Source: Capronia americana
Lineage: Eukaryota > Ascomycota > Eurotiomycetes > Chaetothyriales > Herpotrichiellaceae
DNA: 64,000 nucleotides
Assembly: GCA_016110215.1 (NCBI GenBank)
Contig: JADWQD010000013.1
Coordinates: forward strand, 1,054,001 to 1,118,000
Reading direction: 5' to 3'
The first letter of the stretch is position 1. Each line of letters opens with the position of its first letter. Under the pieces are notes generated by a model, which worked only from the letters and a program-made list of their open reading frames with translations, was not told where the DNA came from and made no database searches. The position numbers and the translations under genes were made by a program. Of the stretch, positions 1 through 10,903 are shown in pieces.

Positions 1-403
1 TAGCTGTCAGGCCTGCGTCTTCGGAGTTTGCGAAATACTGAAACTCTAGAAGCCCCGCGGCATTGTTCTTCTCCCGCAACAATTCCGCGCCGGTTTGATA
101 GCCGGTGCCATTCTTGCCACCGTGGGCATGGCCCATGTACGTGACACTGTACGAGGGGGTCAATTGCGCGGTGAAAAGATGGCGCATCCCGAGAACGTTG
201 CCATAGAATTCCATGCTGGCCGTCAGGTTGTGTACAATAAGGGAGAGGTGGTTGAGATTGTAACCGATGGTTTCCTGGTCTGCGGGACCATCGTCACCGA
301 TTGTCATGAAATCCGCGCTCTCTTGGCGGGATTCGAGTGAACAGGCATAGGCACAAGGAATGGTCAGCGCGAAGCAGCCGGTCAGGAAGCTAATAGCAAC
401 CAT
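1..403 (-). CDS. Secreted VOC/glyoxalase-like protein (3' part beyond left edge)
   Basis: Single open frame read leftwards from the ATG at 403-401 and running off the window at base 1, so the C-terminus is missing. The first ~20 residues (MVAISFLTGCFALTIPCAYA) form a plausible signal peptide. After it comes a vicinal-oxygen-chelate fold start: LNHLSLIVHNLTASMEFY, then NVLGM, the usual beta-alpha entry of lactoylglutathione lyase/dioxygenase-like proteins, with the first His as likely metal ligand. Known for the family: small metal enzymes acting on methylglyoxal adducts, fosfomycin-type drugs or catechols. Secreted fungal members have no settled substrate. A TATA-like box lies about 110 bases upstream. 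Function beyond VOC fold is not claimed. Confidence 0.8.
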   Translation of the reverse strand, partial: MVAISFLTGCFALTIPCAYACSLESRQESADFMTIGDDGPADQETIGYNLNHLSLIVHNLTASMEFYGNVLGMRHLFTAQLTPSYSVTYMGHAHGGKNGTGYQTGAELLREKNNAAGLLEFQYFANSEDAGLTA

Positions 404-1400
404 GGTGGTATAATGCAGCAACTGGTGTTTTGATTGTCGACCTCTGAAAAGAACGCGGTGGCCGGCTGCTTTCTGAGGTCGAGCTCTGGATGGGTGAAGA
501 ATACCATTCTTTTATAGCCAGTTCTGGGGCTCGACATCCTTCTTAACAACGACAACAAGCAGTAAATACTGATGCTGATCTTCAGCTGAGATACCACAGA
601 CGTGGAGCTCGACGAATACGGCCGCCCACTTGTAGTTCTAACAAGGCCGAGTGATCCGCGCCAAGATAATCCAATAAGGCCGTATGGTGCGCTCTCCTCC
701 CCGGTTTCTCGGAGATGATTCTCGATTGGGGGTGGATCTCCCATCTCCTCCCCTCAGGCACCCTACGAGTAAGTGCGACCAGAAGAAGCCCGTGTGTTAT
801 CGTCGTGCACGCTTGCGGATAGCCTGCATTGAGTTGAGTGCTCGGCGATTCAACCACTTGTTTATTTATAGTGTGGTGATGTTCTCAGAGACATCCCGCG
901 GCGCCGAGGTTCGAATGAGACCCCGGACGCGGCTATGAACGCCTTCACAGCCTCAATCCCCCTATGTCTTGACTTGCCGGCGGGCTGGAAAGACGCTCAG
1001 AAAGTACGGGATCGCTTTGAAGAAGTTGCCGACGTATCTGGACAATCCTACTAAAGCTCGAAATACGAGCACCGTATATGCCATATATACCCCATGTGGA
1101 TCTGCCGGATTGGTCAATCAGGTTGGTTTCAGGTTGGCAGGCGGCGCAAGTACTCCACTATGCCGAAAAGGAGACAGTGTGAAGAACTAATTACTGGTAG
1201 TCCATGCTGATGTACACAGGTCGGGTAGGAGGCTCACACTGCGATTGACTGACAGCCATCCATACATACTCTGCCATCATATAATGCCTTGTACTCTGTA
1301 CAGAAGCTGTCAACGGTTTGACTCCGCTGTACGGAATACTCAGCCAGGCCTTGGGTTTTATCACTGCCCAATTTCCACTCCCGTTCGTTCTCGGTCCCCG
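404..1400. other. Intergenic, VOC promoter and ACC deaminase 3' flank
   Basis: No convincing coding frame. It holds the upstream region of the VOC gene (including the TATA-like box) and the 3' flank of the ACC deaminase gene. Short open frames here match no pattern I recognise. Confidence 0.6.
509..517 (-). promoter_or_regulatory. TATA-like box of the VOC gene
   Basis: On the minus strand the sequence reads CTATAAAAG, a good TATA match, about 106-114 bases before the start codon at 403. Position and strand fit a core promoter for the VOC-like gene. Not proven. Confidence 0.45.
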
Positions 1401-2642
1401 TTACTGAATGTCCGAGTAGGCATTCAAGGCCAACTGGCCCCCCAGGTGCGCGTACAGCACATTACTACCCTCCTCGATCTCGCCTCGCCTGACCATATCA
1501 ATCAACCCGGCGAGACTCTTGCCCTCGTACACCGGATCGGTGATGAAAGCCTCGGTCGTTGCGCCGAACCGGATGGCGTCCAGCGTCGCCGCGTCGGCCA
1601 GCCCGTACGTGCCGGCATGGTATCTGGCGTCCAGAACGACGTCCTCCTCCGAGATGTCCGAGGCCTTGAGCCCGATCTTGGCGGCCGTGTTGCGCGCGAT
1701 GCGGAGGACTTGGTCGAAGGTCTCTTTGGGCTTGGCGCTAGCATCGATGCCGATCACCTTGCGCTTTTTGCCGGATGAGGCCGCAGGGTAAACGTGTTCG
1801 AGCAGCTTGAAGCCGGCGATCATGCCGGCGAAGGTGCTGCCCGTGACGGCGCAGACGATGATGGTGTCGAAGAAGACATTGAGTTGTCGTTCTTGGGCGT
1901 ATACTTCGAAGGCCCAGCGAGCAAAGCCCAGGCCACCGAGAGGGTGGTCTGAGGCGCCGGCGGGGATGTACTAATAGGGACAGTAAGAGACAGTAAGTCT
2001 ACGGCCAGGCAACTTGCTTCTAGATCTCATTCTTGCACTAATATGCGAGACGGTGATCCGGTGGTGGAGTATCAAGCGCCAAAATAAAAAAGAAAGGGGC
2101 TTTTGGGTTGAACTTACGTACGGCTTGCCCCCTCCGGCAAGGACCTCCTCTTCCAACCTCTTGAGAGTCTGCTTGTGCTCGATCCCGAACCCAGACTGAT
2201 CAAGCCTCACATCTGCGCTCATCAACCTCGACAATTGAATGTTTCCCACCTTGTCGTAGCCCACGTCATCGTGGTCAACCCACTTCTCCTGCACGAGCTT
2301 ACACTTCAGTCCTGTTTTGGCAGCCACGGCAGCAACCTGGCGGGTATGGTTAGACTGGTATCCGCCGATGGAGACCAGAGTGTCACAGTTCTGTGCCAAT
2401 GCGTCTGGGATGAGGTACTCGAGCTTGCGGGTCTTGTTGCCCCCGAAGGCGAGGGCAGAGTTGAGGTCTTCGCGCTTGGCGTATATGGACACTTTCCCTC
2501 CTAGGGCGGCTGAGATATTGGGGAGGGCATGGATGGGTGAGGGACCAAGGGTCAGTGGAGAGCGTGGAATGGAAGCAAATGGTTCGGGGAGGCCAAGGTT
2601 GTCGTCATTCTGACGAGGATCACTAATATTCATCGCTGCCAT
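1401..2642 (-). CDS. acdS: 1-aminocyclopropane-1-carboxylate (ACC) deaminase
   Basis: Exons 2642-2118 and 1970-1401, one 147-bp intron (GTAAGT...TAG), giving 363 residues, the usual length. It is a PLP fold-type II enzyme that opens the cyclopropane ring of ACC to 2-oxobutyrate and ammonia. The PLP lysine is in FGGNKTRKLEYL (Lys70). The residues that separate ACC deaminase from D-cysteine desulfhydrase are present: Tyr323-Glu324 in DPVYEG and Leu351 in YAHLGG, with the same 28-residue spacing as Tyr294/Leu322 of the bacterial enzyme. The protein is probably cytosolic. ACC is the ethylene precursor of plants, so this points to plant contact or use of cyclopropane amino acids. Its neighbours give no operon-like link. 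Two Met codons (1 and 4) could start it. Confidence 0.92.
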
Positions 2643-3077
2643 TTCGAGCGAAAGTCGACTTCGGCTGAATCTTTGCGCGTTCTGCTTACAGGAGATTATG
2701 CCCAGATGAAGAGCGCAGAAGTATATGTAGTCGTAGACATCATGCCCTGAAGAAGTCTCAAGCCAATAGGAATATCATTTCGCCGTCGGGAAGATAGTCG
2801 AGCTGATGGAGGCGGACGCGGGAAGCCCGATGTCGGGGTCCTCTCGTGCGTCGTACTCGTGCTCCCTTCGTCGAGGTCATCATCTTCCTCTAATTTATCG
2901 TGGATTGCAATCAAAGGAAAAAGCCCGTGTTGGCCGAGACTGGTCCTCTACGTCGAGAACGTTGCACCACCCTTAACGGATGGACTTCCAGACGTTGGCA
3001 AAAGAGAGTGCGTATGTGTATGCTGGGTATCCATGCTTGTGCTCAGCAGATGCTGAGAATCCGCCGCAGCATCCAGG
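2643..3077. other. Intergenic, ACC deaminase promoter side
   Basis: Upstream of the ACC deaminase ATG and downstream of the kinase-like gene, both on the minus strand. No gene or clear motif seen. Confidence 0.55.
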
Positions 3078-4221
3078 TCACATTTCCGTCTCGTACATAC
3101 CCGCTTCTGCCCCTAAACCTTCATCCTCCTCAGAACCCTCGATGATCGTCTCTCTCAAAGCGGTTCCGGCCGCTAACGAGAGGCTCTGGAAATCCCTCTC
3201 CAATTCAGTCAAGGACCGGGCAAAGCCCGGCGTGTGCGTAAAGGGCGGGGGTCTGCTGGCGGCGCTCATGCGAGCAGACATATAACCCGAGTCCACCGTG
3301 TTGCGCCCAGATGATATGCCAGTCTTGTGGGCGCTGGGAATCATTGCGTGTTCAAGCCCGCTGTCGAAATCCTTCGTCAAGGGCGCTACGGCGTCCTGAG
3401 ATACGAGTTTTGGCTTGAACGGAGGAATCGTTCTCTTGTCTGCCAGTTCCTCCCAGTCAATGTCTGCCATCCAGGGGTGTTCTTTGATCTCATCGATGCC
3501 GCGTTGGTGGCCCAGCCTCTGCTCAGGATTTCGACTCAGCGAATCAATGACAAATGCTTGCCCCTCGACGCTCAGAGTATCGGGTAGCAAGCTAACTCTA
3601 CTGAAGACAATGGCCCTCATAATCTCTTGCTGATCTTGGGTGTAGAAGGGATTCCAGCCACAGACCATCTCGTATAAAAGCACACCCAGCGACCAGAAGT
3701 CCGTTCGACCAAGCGGTTCTCCAAGTAAAAGTTCCGGTGCGCAGTACTCTAGCACGGCGCTGAATGCCGTATGCTGGCCATCAGTACTTTTTTCGGATTC
3801 TTCTTGCCGGGCCCAGGTGTCGAGTATACCAAGACAGGATAGAATAGTATGGCCCGCCGAGTCAAGGAGAATGTTGTCGGGCGTCACCGTTTGGCGAGTG
3901 CATCCGCTTTGGTGCAGATGTTCAAGCGCCAGCGCAATCTCGGCCGTGTAGAATCGTACTCTGTCTTCCACGAATTTCCCCTCTTTCTGCAAATGCCACA
4001 AGAGATCACCGCCACAGATGAAGTCAACCGCAAAGTGAAGTGACGACGCTGTTTGGAATGCGAATCTAAAGTCGGCCTAAATGTCTGGTGAGGTGTAAGA
4101 CCAACTCACATCTGCCTACCATTGGCTGCAACAGGAAATGTTCCCTCATTTCCATGCTCTTATGAGTTGCACGGCATTTGCCGGTATAATATTGACCGTG
4201 ACCTTCATCGAAAAGCCCCAT
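3078..4221 (-). CDS. AGC-type pseudokinase (Sch9/Sck1-like), N-terminally short
   Basis: The main exon, 4076-3078, carries a recognisable AGC kinase C-lobe. It has the hinge/alphaD stretch FICGGDLLWHLQKEGKF, the APE motif in YCAPELLLGEPLG, and TDFWSLGVLLYEM. It ends with an AGC tail (IPPFKPKLVSQD) and a Ser/Pro-rich C-terminus. Key catalytic residues are gone. The loop aligned to YRDLKPEN reads RQTVTPDN, so the catalytic Asp and Lys are both Thr. DFG reads CLG. A short upstream exon, 4221-4120 (ATG at 4221), supplies a poor N-lobe without a glycine loop. Its junction uses a weak donor (GTAGGC), so the 5' end is uncertain. Total about 366 residues, against ~700-plus for Sch9 with its C2 domain. 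Either an inactive regulatory pseudokinase or a decaying duplicate; the long intact frame favours recent or continued constraint. Confidence 0.7.
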
Positions 4222-4884
4222 GCTGCGGTTTATGCAGGGAACAGCAAGCACAACGCCGCCTGTGTCGAGAACGGCGTGACTAATAGGCTAGAGTCACCTC
4301 CCGAACACCGTCCGAAGTTGCCTAGCAATGGGGTATCGGGGGGGTCGAGGTGTGGAGATATCGCCTGGCGCGCCGGGGCAACATCCCGAAATGCATCCTT
4401 TTACATCCGACTTTCCCCTGGAGTCCGCGAATTGTGTGCCATTTTCTCGGTAGCTGCGAAGCAGACAACTGATTCAGCCCTGCGGGTGTATGTGCTCCGA
4501 TACAGCCGCAGGGAGGGGAGACTATCGGCCTCGAGGACTATCGTACGGCACCCGGAGATGCAATAAGGCATGTTACTGGCCCAAGAAGCGTGAAAGAAAC
4601 CCCGTAAAAGCATTGACAAGACGGTTGCGAGGCTGAGACCAGGTGGGTGGCATGGACTTCAAGGGCCGTCGGTGACGGGGCAAATCCAACTCGTCCTTTC
4701 AAGCACCCTCGCATTGAGGGAACTTCTTTACGGCCAATTTAGCTTGCCTTCCTCCCACTCCTCCTTATTCTTCTTTACAGTTTCCCTTCCCATTTCTCGG
4801 TGAAAGGCAACGGCTAACTAAGGTCGCCACATCTGCGCGACGGAAATTTTGACCACTCGTACCCTACTTGAATCAGAAACGACA
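4222..4884. promoter_or_regulatory. Divergent promoter, pseudokinase (-) / amidohydrolase (+)
   Basis: 663 bp between two start codons facing apart. It contains a CGG-N11-CCG site at 4483-4499 and pyrimidine-rich tracts just before the amidohydrolase start. No coding frame supported. Confidence 0.6.
4483..4499. promoter_or_regulatory. CGG-N11-CCG, candidate Zn2Cys6 site
   Basis: CGG at 4483-4485 and CCG at 4497-4499 with exactly 11 bases between, the spacing used by Gal4-class binuclear-cluster dimers. It sits 386 bp before the amidohydrolase ATG. The same spacing occurs in the ADH/BVMO divergent promoter. Confidence 0.4.
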
Positions 4885-5950
4885 ATGGGCCGGATTGACA
4901 CACACGCTCACTTTATTCCGCCAGTCTGGCGCAGGGCTTGTGAAGAACATGGCTATGGAAAACCTGATGGCATGCCCGAAATCCCCGTGAGTCCTTCCCG
5001 ACCTGCTCTTGGAGCCGCCAGACGGTGGAAAATGAATTAGATCGCTCATGTCTGACTGGCAGGCTTGGGACCCCGATTCCCATTTGGCGTTCATGAAAGA
5101 TCTGGGAATAACGAAATCCATTGTGAGCATCACGTCGCCTGGCACGAACATCGTTCCCGGAGATCGTCACTTAGCCGCCACGCTTTCGAGAGATTGCAAC
5201 CAGTATGCTGCGGACCTCAAGCGACGGGTACCGGAATCATTCGGGTATTGGGCGTCGTTGCCGCTGCCCTTTGTCGACAAGAGCCTCGCCGAGATCAGCT
5301 ACGCGCTCGACAACCTCAACCCAGACGGGTTCGGCCTTCTGAGCAACTACCACGGCGTATATTTGGGCGACAGTAGCCTCGATCCAGTCTTCGCCGAACT
5401 CGATCGGAGGAGAGCAAAGGTCTTTATTCACCCGACAGGCCCTTGCGTCTCAGCAACTTGTGAGCAAGGCCCCGTTCGGGCGTCGCCTTTGAAGCAGTTC
5501 CCAGATCCAATGTTCGAGTATCTGCTCGACACGACAAGATGTGTGATCAACCTCTTCCTGAGTGGGACGGTTGCGCGATATCCCAATATCACGTATATCC
5601 TCTCCCACGCTGGCGGCGCGCTGCCTCCAGTCATCCAACGATTTACGACGTTTTCCGAGGCGATCCTGAAGCTGCAGAATGGAATCAATGCCGCTTCAGT
5701 GAAGAAGACCCTGCAAGAGCGGTTCTTCTTTGACTTGGCCGGCTTCCCGTTCCCCGACCAGATTCATGGCCTCTTACGCTACGTCGACTCGAGTCGGCTG
5801 CTGTATGGGAGCGACTTTCCTTACACGCCTGCGTCTGGCGTTGCGTTTCTCGCCATGATGCTAGAGAAAGAAGGGCCTGTGGTGTTCACCCAAGAGGGCG
5901 AGCTAGAAGCTGTGGAAAGCAGGAATGCGCAGAAGCTTCTTCTGATGTAA
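4885..5950 (+). CDS. Amidohydrolase-2 family decarboxylase (ACMSD / 6-methylsalicylate decarboxylase-like)
   Basis: Exons 4885-4986 and 5063-5950 (intron GTGAGT...CAG), 329 residues, the family length. It is a metal-dependent TIM-barrel amidohydrolase of the non-oxidative decarboxylase branch (ACMSD, gamma-resorcylate and 6-methylsalicylate decarboxylases). Visible ligands are H7-x-H9 (DTHAHF), His157 (FIHPTGP), His216 (LSHAGG) and Asp285 (YGSDFPYTP), the expected order and spacing. The in-frame TTG at 4849 was ignored for the first ATG. Likely substrate is an aromatic or unsaturated carboxylic acid, which is an inference. It lies next to TF1 (tail-to-tail) and shares a divergent promoter with the pseudokinase. 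Confidence 0.88.
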
Positions 5951-6236
5951 GATTTTCGAGTCGTTTCACTTGTGTCGGGAGGCAGTCGGGCTAGGTCGGC
6001 TTTGTCGGACCGGCGTAGATCGTACCTCTTACGGGATACCAGGCATAGAAAGCTTCACCAGGCGACGAATGATCTGTGCTTATACACAGAAGGAGTCTCG
6101 CCTGCCATATTAGCACATAGATTACCACAAGGGGGTTGTGTGCACACCCGCTGCAATCGTCATTGAAGGTGGTTGTTCTGCGCATGGATGCAACGGAACC
6201 ATCTCATCTACGCAGAACTGCCGCGTGTGGCGAGCG

Positions 6237-9225
6237 TCATGACTGATAGTCCATCCCCGGGCCAAAGTCCGTATTGCTCAGCGTCGAAGACATCCCCGCT
6301 TCCGGAGGGAAATAAAGATCCAGGAACCCCAGATCATCACCCGTCATAATGTCCCCGACGTTTCTTTCGAAGTTTGCGTGTCCATTAAGGAATGTCTGAG
6401 CTGATAACGTGTCCGAGCCGTTAGCCAGGCGCGAGACACCGTTCGACAAAGGTTCGAAGCCGCTCAGATCGATCGAGTCTGCCCCGGATGCTGCGGAGAG
6501 AGGGTCCATTAGCAGGTGCGGAGGGGCGCCCTGACACTAGATAACAATCGCAATCACAATGACAATGAAAATCCCGCTATGGACTTACTGAGGGCCGTTG
6601 TGGCGACAATGAGCCGTTCGAGGTAGTCATGGCACCGTTCGACCATTTTGTTGCCGCGGTCCAGCTTTGCCAGCGCCTGCACGGCCTTGTTCAAGCCGTC
6701 TTTGCACGCATCTTTCGAAGGTGCATCTGCAATGACGCGTGCAGGGTCTTGACATATCATCATGACGCCGAAAGTAACGAGCGCGGCGTTGAAAGCTAGA
6801 ATAATGCGATGTCATCATTATTAGTTTCAAACTGGTCGGATGGAGCATAGCATGGTTGGGGGAAATGAGAAACCCACTATAGTAGAGAGTGAACCACCTT
6901 GATAACGATGCCCCGAGTTAGTTTCGTCGATAATGAATCAACATGCCCAATGGTGTCGCCGAGGTCTTCGACTCACCATGCATTGAGAAACCGCCTGGCC
7001 GCGCTTCGTTCTTGAACCAACGTGCTCACAATGTTGATGATCTCCATGGCGGACCGGAAGCACATATAGATACTATGTGAGCCTAGCCTGTTCAGCACGG
7101 CAATGTCCGCGGCAGGGATGTTCGAACAATGCGACGCTTCGAGATACTTGACCAGGACGGGTCGATGCAGGAGTAATCGTACGTTGAGGGCCCGCAGAGT
7201 CAGGTGCACCTTGAATCGCTTTGCGATCAACGTGGGTCCATTCGTGACCAGGCAGGACAGGATCGTCTGCAGCTCGCGGGAGGATATAGTCTTGAGGTCG
7301 GTGGGCAAGTCTTGCTCCCACTCGCGGAGCTCATTATCGATGCTAGGAATCGGGGCGACGATATCCAGCAGCTCCGGAGACGCCTCTAGGGCCAGATTTT
7401 GACTGTATTGTTGTTCGATGACCTTTCCAAGGATCTTGTAGAGCTTGCTGCCGGTGTAATTAGTGTAAGTTGGGTCTCTTATTGTTTTCCCATTAGGGGG
7501 GTATCGCCACTCACATCGTCGCAACGAAGAGTCCCAAACTGTAATCGGTGTGGCTTTCGACTCCTCCACTTCCCAATGTGTCAGGTGCGAAATGTGCAGG
7601 GAGATCCAAAGTCATGGAACTGTTCGGGATTACAGGAGGCTGGCCCAGAGTCATGCTAAGCACTCTGATTGCAGAAAGATGGCCGTCAGTCGTATGCTGG
7701 GTCTCCCGATTATGAGCTAAGATACTATACTCACCGGTCGAATACCATGCACATAAACCATGTCCGTTTGCGTATTTCTCGCTCAAGGGGCAGGCATGCC
7801 TGGGATGCTTGTCGCGAGTGCAGTCCGATACGGATCGCCGCGTTCACAGCCATGGAATGAGCCACGCTTGTTTGAATAGACTTGTGCGTCGCCTGTAGAT
7901 ACTGTGTTTGCGACACAAGATATTGTACTGCGCAAGTCAGCCTGGAAATTCACCTGGACATCACGGTGCTGCGCTTACCAAGCTCTAAGCTGGAGCCACT
8001 GAGGACATATCTGTCACAAAGACTCACTGCCCGTTCGTAATAATTCTGCGCCTCACTTATGCGGACGCTAGACAATAGATCGTCTCGGTCGACCACTACA
8101 AGAGCGTCAGAACTAGCATTTGCCCGAACCTGAAATCCCTCAGATGACTAGCGAATAAAGGACTTACTATTGGTGGCGACTGCAAGGACCATGTTGAAGA
8201 GACCAAGCCACGTCCTTCTCATACTTCTGGCTCCATATTTCCTCATATGTGCGTATTGCTCCATGAATGACTGGCGGTGCAGGAACGGGAAAAGACTGTG
8301 ACTCCCTGCGTCTGAGAAATAGTGCTGGATCAATTCTGCCGCAAGCCCTTCCGAGGGCACGGCAAACTTGTCGAACTCTTTGGCCCTTTGGCTACCCTTG
8401 CCGTGGGCCATAGTGTTAGTACTCCCCGGTGAATGAGTAATATTCACATAACCCAGTGGAACACCCTGGTCATTCCCACTGTTCCAAGGATACACAATAT
8501 TGCCCACTCTAGCGATTGTCTGAGTAATACAGCGGGTGAAGGTGATATTTGAGGACGGGCCTACAAACCAATGGCTCAGCAGATTTCGAACGGCGTCATC
8601 GGACTGAACATACCGTGAAAGGTTGATCTTTCCTCGTGCTCCGAGAGCACTGCGCCCATCCCGTCGATGGGGTCGACAGCGAACGCCAGACTACGAGACT
8701 CCTCGGGCGCATTAGTGTCGTCTGATTCACCAACATGGGTCGTGCTCGTCGAAGGGCTGGACAGCGCAGCTCTTCTGCGCGGCGCCTCTTCGCCCGCCGA
8801 GGCTTCCTTCGCAAGGCCAGACGTATGCGACGAGTGAACAAGCTCTTCCAAAGCCTGTAATCGCCTTTCGAGATCTCTGTATGGTCTACATGGGAATAAG
8901 CAGCAGGCCGTAGACGGATCCCAATCGACGAGGAAGAATGACTCACTGACTCTCTTCCGTGATCTGCCGGGTCAAAGGTCGTAGATAGATACAGTCATTC
9001 CCTGTGTCCTTGCACATAGCACATGTCGGCTGTGCCCCATCACACTATTGTTCGGGTTTCAGCACTCGAACCACGCTCAGAGCGCGGTACGTCTAATCTT
9101 ACCCTTGATTTTCTGTTGCGACATGCATTACACGCAATCGGTATTCGGCGCCGCTTGAGTTGAGGCTCGCTGGTTTCCTCCACTGACGGCCGCGCGGAGG
9201 GTGCCGCTGGGGCTGGCGGAGACAT
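6237..9225 (-). CDS. Zn(II)2Cys6 transcription factor with fungal_trans domain (TF1)
   Basis: Eleven exons: 9225-9103, 9044-8947, 8885-8614, 8560-8168, 8095-7979, 7927-7735, 7664-7515, 7447-6977, 6897-6878, 6795-6589 and 6490-6237. They join in frame to 765 residues. The binuclear cluster is C32-x2-C35-x6-C42-x6-C49-x2-C52-x6-C59, split by the first intron right before Cys42. A linker helix (RDLERRLQALEELV) follows. The middle-homology domain shows PSSNITFTR, FPFLHRQSF, NYYERAVSLC, VQYLVSQTQYLQ, IRIGLHS and LSMTLGQPP. The C-terminus is acidic and Phe/Leu-rich, suited to activation. A 20-nt exon (6878-6897) is needed to keep the frame. It is the obvious candidate regulator of the surrounding catabolic genes. 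Confidence 0.88.
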
Positions 9226-9885
9226 CTCGAAGGCGGTGGAAAGCTCAGATCACGAAGGCGAGGGCGGTGTTGTTGATGTGTATGGATGTTCCTGGAGATA
9301 TGAGCAGGGGTAGGGGAGGGAGAGAACGACGGTGGTACACGTTAATTCCCATAATTACTGGACGGCCAGAATTCGAAGGCCTGGGCCACAAGAGATGTAG
9401 CCCTGTGCACTACGGGAAAGGATCGGACTTGCAAGATGCAGATGTTCGATCTTGGCAGTCGGGGTTTGCGATTCTTCTGGTAGTTCGGCCTCTGCGGAAT
9501 TCAGTGAAGGGCGACAAGGGGCGACAAGGGGCCCCGCAACTCCTCCAGATTCGCAATCTCATCATTTTCCTTGGTACTCCGTCCAAGTGGCGGGTATGCA
9601 TTGGAACCGCCTGCGCGGCCAGCCCAACATCGTGGGGAACAAGCTCGTTCCTTGATTTGCTTGCCCCAGACACCCCCGGGGTTATCGCTCGGAGCAATTA
9701 GCTAGCGAGCCGAGCTTGGAGGCTGCCTTGGCGAGTCAGCTACCCTGAAACTTGCCATTACTCATACTTGCTTACTACGAGGATCCCCTGTTCGTCTCGG
9801 CAATGCTTAGGAATCGGGGCAACCATCCCGACCGTCCAATATTTCTTCAGCTCTGTCCGATCGTCCCGAAGTCCAGCAACGTCTG
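9226..9885. other. Intergenic, TF1 promoter
   Basis: Upstream of TF1 and 3' of the metallo-beta-lactamase gene (both minus). A 10-bp direct duplication (GGCGACAAGG twice) lies at about 9510-9530. No gene seen. Confidence 0.55.
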
Positions 9886-10903
9886 TCAAAGCTGCTGTGG
9901 AGGATACTCATGGGGGTAGTCCCTCGCCAGGCCCTGGTCAAGCGTTTTCTTCCAGTCGCTATCCTTCCACCCATTCAGTGAATCTGGATACAACGGCATG
10001 ACACCGTCTAGTCTCGCGTCGTGCGCGAGAGCTACGAGAACCGAACCCTGTTTCTCCAAAAGCCTGACTTTGTGAATCGTGCTCTTGGCCACGTCCGGGT
10101 ACCGATGGAAGCTCGGAGTCTTGCTTGGGCCAACCGTGACACTCATGGGTCTGGTGCCTGCCAGGAGGGATCGATGATGGCAGCAATCTCCTCCCATGAA
10201 GATCCACTCGTCTTCCCCCGTCTTTGCTAAAGCACCGAGATGTCCATCCATGTGCCCAGGAGCATCAATGATGAAGAACGATCCGTCCCCGAAATAATCG
10301 ACCGCTCTTGCGAATGGTCCAAGCGGCCGCCACTCGTCTTTGTCAAAGTCGAGTTCTCGAAAGTGCTGATGTTTTAGAATGGAACCATCAAACGGCGAGC
10401 CTCTGGCTTCAGGCCATCCCGGTGTCGTCGCTGCCCGACTGCCTGGACCAACGATAAGCTCAGCGTCTGGAAATTTCGTGCAATCGCCCGTGTGATCGAA
10501 ATGCAGGTGGCTCAGAACCACTGCCGTAACTGACGCGGCAGGCTCAGGACCTTGGTCCAGAAGCTCTTGGGCGTCGTGTGGTATTTCGACGGATATGAGC
10601 TCGTATTCGTCCTTGATTGCCTGCGGATTGTTCTCGAGATCCTGTCACCCATCCAAGTCAGTTACCAAAGGTCGAGTGAGCATTCACGGAGACACTGACT
10701 TTGCGCAGTCCGAGATCAAACAACACGTTGCCTTTGGGGTGTTTGATAAGGAAACTGAAATCTGGCGAGTACTGTCGATCTCGTCGCAGGTCGTTGCTGG
10801 CATCTTCGAAGAGCCAGCGATCAGGGAGTTGCAAATGACCAGTTGGCAACGCGTACACGGTGACTGTGGCCCCTTCAGTGGGAAGAGATAGATTGTCGAT
10901 CAT
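9886..10903 (-). CDS. Metallo-beta-lactamase fold hydrolase, AHL-lactonase-like
   Basis: Exons 10903-10700 and 10641-9886 (intron with GTCAGT donor, ACAG acceptor), 319 residues. The metal motif S-H113-L-H115-F-D117-H118 is intact, followed by further ligands in DAPGHMDGH and near AHDARLDG. The N-terminal VYALPTGHLQLPDRW and the overall length match the lactonase-like branch (AttM/AiiA relatives), which open homoserine lactones or other lactone rings. No signal peptide. It is divergent from the P450 gene and inside a cluster with a BVMO, so hydrolysis of a BVMO-made lactone is an alternative to quorum-signal degradation; the sequence does not decide. Confidence 0.85.

Noticed and set aside
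905..925. GGTTCGAAT string, possible tRNA T-loop
   Set aside because: No complementary T-stem and no A-box at proper distance.
1245..1778. 177-codon plus-strand open frame
   Set aside because: Antisense shadow of the ACC deaminase exon 2.
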